Shown piece after piece: positions 1-4,881 of a stretch of 6,108 nucleotides of DNA; positions within the stretch are counted from its first letter, which is position 1, and each line of letters opens with the position of its first letter. Below the pieces are notes generated by a model that searched no databases, had not been told where the DNA came from, and saw nothing but the letters and a program-made list of their open reading frames with translations. The DNA comes from Acidobacteriota bacterium (GTDB taxonomy: Bacteria; Acidobacteriota; Terriglobia; Acidiferrales; UBA7541): the NCBI GenBank assembly GCA_003161495.1, contig PMOP01000137.1:1775-7882 (forward strand), written 5' to 3'. Both the position numbers and the translations under genes were made by a program.

Positions 1-164
1 CCTGTAATTCCGTAGGTGCTCGGAGGCCCGCTACGGTCCACCGCCCTCGTTACGTGTCCAGAACGAACGGGGAAAGGTTACCGGTAACGGCGGACGTACT
101 ATCTATCACCGACTGGCGTTACGCCCGGCAAACAGCGACCGCTCAAGATAGAGGAGCTACTAAG
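1..164 (+). promoter_or_regulatory. Probable 5' leader of the cold-shock gene
   Basis: These 164 bases precede the likely TTG start of the cold-shock gene and hold no convincing gene. Seen in the sequence: a foldable segment at 10-36 (CCGTAG pairs with CTACGG, with an inner CGG/CCG stem and a 5-nt bulge); a perfect 12-bp palindrome at 77-88; and GCTCAA at 141-146, which is complementary to TTGAGC at 165-170. The last pairing would bury the start codon and put the SD in the loop. Long structured leaders are established for cspA-type mRNAs. That this one works the same way is inference. I found no convincing -35/-10 pair, so the promoter may lie before the window. Confidence 0.45.
151..156 (+). 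promoter_or_regulatory. Ribosome-binding site deciding the TTG start of the cold-shock gene
   Basis: GAGGAG lies 8 nt before the TTG at 165. No comparable SD precedes the GTG at 54, which is in the same frame. This site and the family's N-terminal length together select TTG as the start. Confidence 0.75.
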
Positions 165-377
165 TTGAGCAGAGAACAAGGGGTAGTGAAGTGGTTTAAC
201 GCATCAAAAGGCTATGGTTTTATCCAACGCCAGTCGGGCGAAGACGTGTTCGTTCACTTCTCCGCCATTCAAATGGACGGATACAAGACCCTGAACGAAG
301 GCCAGATGGTCGAGTTTGAGGTCAAACAAGGACCGAAAGGCTATCAGGCTGAAAGCGTCACCGCAGCTGCTTCCTGA
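165..377 (+). CDS. Cold-shock domain protein (CspA family)
   Basis: A 70-residue protein that is almost entirely one cold-shock domain, a five-strand OB fold binding single-stranded RNA and DNA in the cytoplasm. Family members act as RNA chaperones or transcription antiterminators. Visible motifs are [14 protein letters not shown] (residues 7-20, containing RNP1 K15-G-Y-G-F-I) and DVFVHFSAI (27-35, RNP2). The length matches the usual 65-70 residues. The frame stays open upstream to a GTG at 54. I choose TTG at 165 because GAGGAG precedes it by 8 nt and because the domain normally begins only a few residues before G-x-VKWFN. It appears monocistronic, with a strong terminator 20 bases after the stop. 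Whether it is cold-induced or constitutive cannot be told from the sequence, so I give no paralogue-specific symbol. Confidence 0.95.
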   Translation: MSREQGVVKWFNASKGYGFIQRQSGEDVFVHFSAIQMDGYKTLNEGQMVEFEVKQGPKGYQAESVTAAAS

Positions 378-396
378 ATCAGATACACGTGTTCTG

Positions 397-439
397 AGGG
401 CCCTGCGCCGCGCCAGCGGACAGGGCCCTTTCGCTTTTT
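397..439 (+). terminator. Intrinsic terminator after the cold-shock gene
   Basis: AGGGCCCTG (397-405) pairs perfectly with CAGGGCCCT (421-429). The loop can add an inner CCGC/GCGG stem (408-411 with 416-419). The T-rich run TTCGCTTTTT follows immediately. This is a textbook rho-independent terminator and isolates the cold-shock gene from the next one. Confidence 0.92.
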
Positions 440-494
440 AGGCCGAGCGGTACGGAACGTTCGCCTTCAGGTTCCAATCTTTGGCCGAGACCTG

Positions 495-503
495 TGGTAC
501 GAT
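495..503 (+). promoter_or_regulatory. Weak extended -10 promoter candidate for the TPR membrane protein
   Basis: TGG followed by TACGAT (498-503) fits an extended -10 element (TGn plus 4 of 6 bases of TATAAT) about 34 bases before the start codon. No good -35 hexamer lies at the usual distance. A promoter must lie somewhere between the terminator at 439 and the start at 537, or transcription must read through. This is the best candidate but is weak. Confidence 0.28.
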
Positions 504-536
504 TAGCGATTCGAAAACCTGTGGAGGGATGACTCT

Positions 537-1253
537 GTGGCGCAGCATATCTTGCGTAGGGACCTGAAGAAGGACGAAATCCGGGAGAAAATTGTCTCGG
601 GCGTCGAATCGGTCGCTTCGCATCAGCAGGCTTTGTGGATCGTCCTTGCGGCGGCGCTGGTAGTGGCGCTGGCGGTGTTTGGCTGGAACAGTTACGCGCG
701 GCGGGAGACGGCCAAGGCGGCGGCTGCGCTGGACGACGGATTAAAAATTTTCCAGGCGCGCATTCGCGGCGCGGGAGAACCGGCCGATCCCGTTGAAGTC
801 ACCTATCTCGATGAAAAAAATAAATTCACCGACGCCGACAAAAAATTCCTCGTGGTTGCCGGCCAATACGGGCGCACAAAACCCGGACAAATGGCGCGGT
901 ACTATGCGGCGCTCTCCGAAGTTCAGCTGAAAGACTATGCGGACGCGGAGAAAAATCTCAACCAGGTTATCTCCGGCGGCGACGAAAATTTGACGGCCCT
1001 CGCCAAATTCCAACTCGCTGAAGTTTACGCGCTGGAAAATAAAGGGTCGCAGGCCGTGGACCTGTACAAGCAATTGTCGGATAAGCCGACCGTATTTGTT
1101 CCGAAGGCCATGGCCATGCTCGCCCTCGCGGATTATTACCGCAAGTCCGATCCCGCGCAGGCCACGAAACTCTACAATCAGGTGAAGCAGGAATTCCCCG
1201 ATGCGGCCGCGGAAGCCGACCAGGGCCTGGAACTGCTCAACGCAAAAACCTAG
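537..1253 (+). CDS. Membrane-anchored TPR protein, YfgM-like (TPR_21 type)
   Basis: 238 residues with the architecture of the YfgM-type family. There is a short charged cytoplasmic N-terminus (1-31, rich in K/R/E), one hydrophobic segment at about residues 32-50 (ALWIVLAAALVVALAVFGW), then a soluble exported domain. From about 115 on, helix pairs with TPR-like spacing are visible: ARYYAALSEVQLKDYADAEKNL, then LAKFQLAEVYALENKGSQAVDLY, then AMLALADYYRKSDPAQATKLYNQV. E. coli YfgM is an inner-membrane protein that associates with SecYEG and periplasmic chaperones; assigning that exact role here is inference. The start is GTG, preceded by GGAGG at 523-527 with 9-nt spacing; the nearby ATG at 529 is out of frame. 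The gene stands alone between a terminator and a convergent operon. Confidence 0.85.
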   Translation: MAQHILRRDLKKDEIREKIVSGVESVASHQQALWIVLAAALVVALAVFGWNSYARRETAKAAAALDDGLKIFQARIRGAGEPADPVEVTYLDEKNKFTDADKKFLVVAGQYGRTKPGQMARYYAALSEVQLKDYADAEKNLNQVISGGDENLTALAKFQLAEVYALENKGSQAVDLYKQLSDKPTVFVPKAMAMLALADYYRKSDPAQATKLYNQVKQEFPDAAAEADQGLELLNAKT

Positions 1254-1308
1254 TCAAACCTGGTTAAACGACTGAGATTTTTATCGGGGAAATTTTTGCC
1301 GCAAGGCT

Positions 1309-2028
1309 TTACTTCACGTTGTTGTTTTCCGCGCAGACGTATTCCTGAATTTGCCAGTCCGGCTTTAATTTAAAAATTCTCTGTGCGGTCCAGGACTTTG
1401 TGTACGCTTTCGGATCGTCGATGGTGTACTCGTCCACCAACGTGTCGTGATCGATGCGCCGCATGCGCTCGACGACGTGCAGCGCGTCGGAGTGCGGCAG
1501 GCCCATCGGATCGAGCCACGTCTTGTCGTTAAATCCGACGGTATCGATGACGAACGTGTCCCCTTCAAATTTGCCGATCGCATTTCCCATGTAGGTGGGC
1601 TCGAGATCCTTCGGATGCCCGCGGCCGTCCGTAAAAATCTGGCGGATCAACGATTGGTACTCAAAAATCATGATCACCCGGCCGCGCGCTTGCACGATTT
1701 CCCACGGAAACGGCTGAAACATCGTGCGCGGAATGCCCGGCGGAATGCATCGCTCGGTCGGATCGGGTCCGGAATCGGGAGTGCGATTCGAGCTCTCCGC
1801 CTGGCGTTGCTTGAACAGCGCCTCCGCCCAGGGTTGGAAGGGAGGATCTTCTTTTGGCAGGATGGTTCTGTGATATTCGTCAATGAACCACACCCCGGAA
1901 AAATCGGGCGCGGCGGAAACAGCCTGTGTTTTTGCGGGTAAATTGTGCGGCGCTGTCTGTCCGAAAATAACGAGTGGCAGAGCGAGAGCCGACACCGCAA
2001 GGGCTGAAAGGATGGATGGATTCCGCAC
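1309..2028 (-). CDS. Exported protein of the acidobacterial 'PDFSGVW' family, function unknown
   Basis: 239 residues. The N-terminus is a signal peptide (MRNP, then a hydrophobic stretch to about residue 22, likely cleaved near G23-Q24). The mature part carries family-typical blocks: PDFSGVW at 41-47, ERCIPPGIPR at 92-101 with C94, DGRGHP at 134-139, GDTFVIDTVGFNDKTWLD at 156-173, PHSDALHVVERMRR at 178-191 and YVCAENN at 230-236 with C232. I recognise these blocks from secreted proteins frequent in Acidobacteriota and some Proteobacteria, often near DUF6152 proteins; no biochemical function is known to me. The two cysteines could form a disulfide outside the cytoplasm. The start is GTG: an in-frame stop (TGA) lies just three codons upstream, so no longer start is possible. 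A G-rich SD-like run sits about 11 nt before it. It is the second gene of a minus-strand pair, 46 bases after the DUF6152 gene. Confidence 0.85.
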   Translation of the reverse strand: MRNPSILSALAVSALALPLVIFGQTAPHNLPAKTQAVSAAPDFSGVWFIDEYHRTILPKEDPPFQPWAEALFKQRQAESSNRTPDSGPDPTERCIPPGIPRTMFQPFPWEIVQARGRVIMIFEYQSLIRQIFTDGRGHPKDLEPTYMGNAIGKFEGDTFVIDTVGFNDKTWLDPMGLPHSDALHVVERMRRIDHDTLVDEYTIDDPKAYTKSWTAQRIFKLKPDWQIQEYVCAENNNVK

Positions 2029-2074
2029 CGCGCGTCACGCCCCCAATTTTCAAGCTGAATCAAATCAAATCGTT

Positions 2075-2461
2075 TTATTTAAACCCCTGCCCGTCGTACT
2101 TCTGTCCATTCGCCAGCGTCAGCGTGATAAGCCGCATCACCTTGGATCCATTTTTGGCCGGAGCGCCATTCACGAGCAGCTGATCGCCCGTCTTGATCAT
2201 TTCTTTTTTCCACCCCGACCGCACCAGCATATTGGGGCTGTTCCCTTCCACCCGCCACGCCTCCACGTTTCCGGCGTCGTCCTTCACATCCAGATAAATA
2301 AAAACGTGAGGATTGCCCCATTCCATATTGGTCACGACACCTTTCATGTTGACGGGATGTTCCATATCGTAGGCGGAACTGGAATGGTGCGCGAGGAGCG
2401 GCCGCGAGAGCGCAATCGCAATGAAGACGACGAGGAACGCAATTACCAGTCTACTTTTCAT
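2075..2461 (-). CDS. DUF6152-family exported protein
   Basis: 128 residues from the ATG at 2461. A clear signal peptide (KSR, then a long hydrophobic core, then PLLA) is cleaved most likely after A24, leaving a mature protein starting HHSSSAYD. The sequence pattern is typical of DUF6152: HHS at the mature N-terminus, a V-x-GVVTNMEWGNPH block (about 37-52) followed by VFIYLDVKD, then W-x-VEGNSPN with an R-x-GW turn, and a C-terminal LTLANGQK. The fold is predicted beta-rich and OB-like by inference; function is unknown. A GTG two codons upstream (2467) is also open, but GAAGG lies 7 nt before the ATG and only 1 nt before the GTG, so ATG is preferred. It leads the operon with the PDFSGVW gene. 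Its SD lies inside a perfect 8-bp inverted repeat. Confidence 0.85.
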   Translation of the reverse strand: MKSRLVIAFLVVFIAIALSRPLLAHHSSSAYDMEHPVNMKGVVTNMEWGNPHVFIYLDVKDDAGNVEAWRVEGNSPNMLVRSGWKKEMIKTGDQLLVNGAPAKNGSKVMRLITLTLANGQKYDGQGFK

Positions 2462-2468
2462 GGCCACA

Positions 2469-2473
2469 CCTTC
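2469..2473 (-). promoter_or_regulatory. Ribosome-binding site deciding the DUF6152 start
   Basis: Read on the minus strand, GAAGG lies 7 nt before the ATG at 2461 and 1 nt before the alternative GTG at 2467. It therefore supports the ATG. Confidence 0.6.
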
Positions 2474-2489
2474 GATCCGGCGATCGAAG
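2470..2489 (-). promoter_or_regulatory. Perfect hairpin overlapping the DUF6152 ribosome-binding site
   Basis: CTTCGATC (2470-2477) and GATCGAAG (2482-2489) are exact inverted repeats with a 4-nt loop. In the minus-strand mRNA the 3' arm contains most of the GAAGG SD, so the fold would hinder ribosome binding. The same palindrome could instead be a DNA operator. Both readings are inference; the repeat itself is certain. Confidence 0.45.
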
Positions 2490-2807
2490 CTCTCCCCTTT
2501 TCAAATATTTTGCGCGCCGATTACTATACACCTGGCAGCCGTCCAGTAGCACAGGCACTCTTGCCTGTGCGGTTTTCGCCACTTTCAGCCCATCACACGC
2601 TTAGCAGCGTCCACAAAACCCGCACAGCAAGAGTGCTACGGATCTGACAATCTTCGGCGCCAAGGTGTAACACTATGTGGCATTTGTCCCATTCCGGCAC
2701 TTATTTTTTCCGGGGCAGCGGGCCTGGTACAGGCCTGGATCGAGCGCGTAAGTTTAAGTATTTCCTAGGTTTACGTTATCTGTGCTAGATGCATTACTGG
2801 CCTTTTC
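2490..2807. other. Divergent intergenic region with no gene
   Basis: This stretch lies between the minus-strand exported-protein pair and the plus-strand gene at 2907. It holds an inverted repeat pair (2546-2639). For the minus strand there is a -10-like TATAGT (complement of 2523-2528) without a recognisable -35. From 2640 to 2807 I see AT-richer sequence with T-runs (TTATTTTTT near 2701) and CCTAGG at 2764-2769, but no convincing promoter, terminator, tRNA or small gene. A frame that stays open across much of it on the plus strand (to 2647) has no family features and overlaps the minus-strand genes. Confidence 0.5.
2546..2639. repeat. REPIN-like inverted repeat pair A (GTAG-headed, asymmetric)
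   Basis: The left arm (2546-2572) starts GTAG and contains the hairpin GCACAGGC-ACTCTT-GCCTGTGC. The right arm (2620-2639) ends CTAC, so on the minus strand it also starts GTAG. Read that way it is the same sequence minus AGGCA and one C, so its own hairpin is degraded. The arms are separated by 47 bases. GTAG outside an imperfect palindrome, in inverted pairs, is the known layout of REP sequences acted on by RAYT/TnpA-REP. Assigning this element to that class is inference from architecture. Confidence 0.65.
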
Positions 2808-2880
2808 CCAGATGGCCCGTAGTGTGCCTCTTTTCCTATGGGGTTTACCCCATCTGGAGCGCGAAAAATCGCCGCTCCAG
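2808..2880 (+). promoter_or_regulatory. Structured leader with two mutually exclusive folds
   Basis: Fold 1 is two abutting hairpins: ATGGGG-TTTA-CCCCAT (2838-2853), and CTGGAGC plus GCGA, loop AAAA, TCGC, one bulged C, GCTCCAG (2854-2880; 11 bp). Fold 2 is CCAGATGG (2808-2815) with CCATCTGG (2850-2857), eight perfect pairs. It uses bases from the 3' arm of the first hairpin and the 5' arm of the second, so the folds exclude each other. In fold 2 the freed CTCC (2875-2878) could pair with GGAG (2894-2897) of the SD. No T-run follows, so this is not a plain terminator. All pairings are visible; a switching role is inference. It matches no riboswitch class I know. Confidence 0.45.
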
Positions 2881-2891
2881 TCGGCAGAGTC

Positions 2892-2899
2892 GGGGAGGG
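2892..2899 (+). promoter_or_regulatory. Ribosome-binding site deciding the start of the exported helical protein
   Basis: GGGGAGGG lies 7 nt before the ATG at 2907. The upstream in-frame ATG at 2838 lies in a hairpin arm and has no SD. Confidence 0.75.
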
Positions 2900-2906
2900 T
2901 AGGCAA

Positions 2907-3506
2907 ATGTTTCGCAAGACAATCATCATGGTTTTCGCAATTCTAGGGGCGCTTCCAGCAATCGCCCATACTACTCAATATTCGACGGGACAGGCTGCCG
3001 CCGGGCAAGGTCAGCCGGTCCTGCGCCTAATGAACGACCGCGAATTCGGTATTTTTTTGGCGCGCCTGGATTCGGATCTGGTTCGCTCGCAGCAGCAATT
3101 GAAAAAAATGGACGTGAAGTCCTTGAGTCTCGACAATCAGGAGAAGCAGGACCTGCAGAGAAGCTACACGCAATGTTTGCAATCTCTCGATAACACGCGC
3201 GATGAAATACAAAAGCTCTCGCAGAAACAAACGCTCAAGCTTGATTTATATCTCTTGATTGATATGAACGAGCTCGCACGCAATCTGGATGCACTGGATG
3301 ACGTTCTGTTGAATCCCATGGCCGTCAACGGGCAGAGCGGCGCGCGCAAGTCCCTGACTTATGCGAGACAAGTCCTGAGCATTGATGGCGCGCTGGCAAC
3401 AGAGATTTCCACTTTCCAGCAGCACTTTATCGCGTTCACCGGAGTCGTGGACGCGACCCTCGAGCAGCCCGGGCAGGATGAATCTAATCCGCAATCTCAG
3501 AAGTAA
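2907..3506 (+). CDS. Exported helical protein, unrecognised
   Basis: 199 residues; I do not recognise the family. The N-terminus is a signal peptide (MFRK, hydrophobic to about residue 18, likely cleaved after AIA-20). A Q/G/A-rich linker (about 21-37) follows. The rest looks almost entirely alpha-helical: heptad-like, Q/K/L-rich stretches at about 50-69 and 77-112, then LDLYLLIDMNELARNLDALDDVLL (112-135), and a last helical block at about 145-185 ending in a polar tail (PGQDESNPQSQK). The single cysteine is C90. No enzyme motif, lipobox or later membrane segment is seen. This suggests a periplasmic coiled-coil or four-helix-bundle protein. Start choice: ATG at 2907 has GGGGAGGG at 7-nt spacing and begins the signal peptide directly; an open ATG at 2838 would add 23 residues in front of it. 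It appears monocistronic, preceded by a structured leader and followed by a hairpin and a repeat pair. Confidence 0.8.
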   Translation: MFRKTIIMVFAILGALPAIAHTTQYSTGQAAAGQGQPVLRLMNDREFGIFLARLDSDLVRSQQQLKKMDVKSLSLDNQEKQDLQRSYTQCLQSLDNTRDEIQKLSQKQTLKLDLYLLIDMNELARNLDALDDVLLNPMAVNGQSGARKSLTYARQVLSIDGALATEISTFQQHFIAFTGVVDATLEQPGQDESNPQSQK

Positions 3507-3539
3507 TACTCGCCTGCATTCCTCATTCGTCAAATGTCT

Positions 3540-3562
3540 GCTTCCAGAAATTATCTGGAAGC
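3540..3562 (+). terminator. Hairpin downstream of the exported helical protein, possible terminator
   Basis: GCTTCCAGA (3540-3548) pairs perfectly with TCTGGAAGC (3554-3562) around an AATTA loop, 33 bases after the stop codon. No T-run follows (CTCGGCCCC), so it may be a factor-dependent terminator or an mRNA 3'-end stabiliser rather than a canonical intrinsic terminator. Confidence 0.4.
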
Positions 3563-3572
3563 TCGGCCCCGG

Positions 3573-3643
3573 TATGTAGCGCCCGCCTTCAGGCGGGCAT
3601 TGTTCGGCCGAGCGCATACCCGCCTGAAGGCGGGCGCTACATA
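3573..3643. repeat. REPIN-like inverted repeat pair B (perfect 25-bp arms)
   Basis: The arms at 3573-3597 and 3619-3643 are exact reverse complements over 25 bases, separated by 21 bases. GTAG begins at 3576 and its mirror CTAC ends at 3640. Inside each arm is a second-order palindrome: left GCCCGCCT-TC-AGGCGGGC (3581-3598), right CCCGCCT-GA-AGGCGGG (3619-3634). The element can therefore fold as one long cruciform or as two small hairpins. The GTAG head plus hairpin, in inverted pairs, matches REPIN architecture. A run of seven T follows at 3657-3663, 13 bases beyond the arm, so it could also attenuate read-through. Confidence 0.75.
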
Positions 3644-3709
3644 ACTCACCTTTAGCTTTTTTTGTGATGACGGAATTTTTCCAACGCGTCCTCCAACGCC
3701 TGCAAAAAT

Positions 3710-3738
3710 TTGGCATCGCTCGCGCCGTGGCATAGAAT
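3710..3738 (+). promoter_or_regulatory. Sigma70-type promoter of the dGTPase-like gene, placing +1 at the start codon
   Basis: TTGGCA (3710-3715, 5 of 6 consensus) and TAGAAT (3733-3738, 5 of 6) are separated by exactly 17 bases. Six bases follow before the ATG at 3745. The expected transcription start therefore coincides with the A of the start codon. Confidence 0.7.
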
Positions 3739-3744
3739 CGTGGC

Positions 3745-4881
3745 ATGGCGCTGGCCTCCTATGCGATGGATTCGGGGAAATCGCGCGGCAGGCGTTATCC
3801 CGAGCCGCCTCACCCTTACCGCAATATTTACGCGCGCGATCGCGACCGGGTGATTCATTCGCGGGCGTTCCGCCGGCTGGAAGCAAAAACGCAGGTTTTT
3901 ACTACAAGGTATTCTGATCATTTCCGTAACCGTCTCACTCACACGCTGGAAGTGACGCAGATCGCGCGCACCGTCGCCGAAGCGCTCAATCTCAACGCCG
4001 ATCTTGCCGAAGCCCTGGCCCTCGTGCACGACATCGGGCATCCGCCCTTTGGCCACGCGGGAGAACGCAAGCTCGATGAATTGCTGCGCCCGCATGGCGA
4101 CCGCTTCGATCACAATCTGCAGGCGCTGCGAATCGCCGAGCAACTCGAGCAGCGCTATTTGGATTTTCCCGGGCTCAATCTAACGTTCGAGGTTCGCGAA
4201 GGAATCGTCAAACATTCGCGCGACTACGACGCGGCGCAATTTCCGGCGCTGTCGGAATATTTGCTTGACCAGCGCCCGCCGATCGAAGCGCAGCTCATCG
4301 ATTTCGTCGACGAGATCGCATACAACACCGCCGACCTCGATGACGGCTACGAAGCGCACGTGCTGGACATCGAAATGATTTGCGCCGAAGTGCCGCTCTT
4401 CGCAAGATTTTATGAAGAAGTCGAGCGCAGCCACCCGCAAAGCCTCGAAAAACTGAAATTCAACGAAGCCGCCAAACGCGTGCTCGACCATTTCGCGACC
4501 GGGTTGATCGAGAACACGCGATCCGCTGTCGCTGCATCCGGCGTGCAAAGCGTCGAAGACGTGAGACGCGCGCCACGGCGTCTCGCCGGATTCGATGCGT
4601 CCATGTCCGCGGAAAACGCGGCACTAAAAAAATTCCTGCTCAAGCGTCTCTACGATCATCCCGCCATTGTGGGCGATCGCGAACAGTCGGTGGAAGCCCT
4701 TGCACAACTTTTCGATTTTTACATGGAGCATCCCGAAGCCATGCCCAAAGCCCACGCCGAGCTTGCGCAACACGGCCACAAGTACCGAGTCGTGTGCGAC
4801 TACATTGCCGGAATGACGGACCATTTCCTGCTTCGCCAGCACGCGGAATTGCTCGGAACAAGTTCGGCGCGATCCGCGTAG
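3745..4881 (+). CDS. dgt: dGTP triphosphohydrolase-like HD-domain protein
   Basis: 378 residues of the dNTP triphosphohydrolase family, which cleaves dGTP (or other dNTPs) to deoxynucleoside and triphosphate and so limits dNTP pools. Visible signatures are SRGRRYPEPPHPYR near the N-terminus, YARDRDRVIHSRAFRRLEAKTQVF (29-52), RLTHTLEV with metal ligand H66, HDIGHPPFGHAGE (95-107, H95/D96), RFDHNLQALR (120-129) and FVDEIAYNTADLDDG (187-201), where D189 is the probable fourth HD ligand. The length fits the short bacterial subfamily (about 370-400) rather than the 505-residue E. coli Dgt, so exact substrate preference is uncertain. There is no SD before the ATG, and the promoter puts +1 at or beside it, suggesting a leaderless mRNA. 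An ATG at 3766 (M8) is an alternative start but also lacks an SD. The TAG stop is part of the left arm of repeat pair C. Confidence 0.92.
   Translation: MALASYAMDSGKSRGRRYPEPPHPYRNIYARDRDRVIHSRAFRRLEAKTQVFTTRYSDHFRNRLTHTLEVTQIARTVAEALNLNADLAEALALVHDIGHPPFGHAGERKLDELLRPHGDRFDHNLQALRIAEQLEQRYLDFPGLNLTFEVREGIVKHSRDYDAAQFPALSEYLLDQRPPIEAQLIDFVDEIAYNTADLDDGYEAHVLDIEMICAEVPLFARFYEEVERSHPQSLEKLKFNEAAKRVLDHFATGLIENTRSAVAASGVQSVEDVRRAPRRLAGFDASMSAENAALKKFLLKRLYDHPAIVGDREQSVEALAQLFDFYMEHPEAMPKAHAELAQHGHKYRVVCDYIAGMTDHFLLRQHAELLGTSSARSA

Noticed and set aside
54..164. N-terminal extension of the cold-shock protein from GTG at 54
   Set aside because: The frame is open, but the GTG has no ribosome-binding site, the extra 37 residues resemble no cold-shock protein, and TTG at 165 has GAGGAG at ideal spacing and gives the standard length.
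455..462. GAACGTTC palindrome as a LexA box
   Set aside because: Known LexA sites have spaced half-sites; this one has none, and the neighbouring gene is not an SOS-type gene.
1254..1308. Bidirectional terminator between the convergent TPR gene and PDFSGVW gene
   Set aside because: Only short, imperfect pairings (AACC/GGTT, GCC/GGC) sit near the T-runs. One is expected between convergent genes, but I cannot support a specific structure.
2523..2528. Minus-strand TATAGT as the promoter of the exported-protein operon
   Set aside because: The -10 match is fair, but no -35-like hexamer lies 16-18 bases away and no extended TGn is in register, so it is not listed as a promoter on its own.
1883..2647. 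Long plus-strand open frame (254 codons) across the exported-protein operon
   Set aside because: It lies opposite two convincing minus-strand genes with signal peptides and family motifs, and its own translation shows no domain. Its tail is translated repeat pair A.
2721..2735. GGCCTG-GTA-CAGGCC palindrome as another repeat element or terminator
   Set aside because: The stem is short with a 3-nt loop, there is no T-run on the downstream side, no GTAG head and no partner copy in the window.
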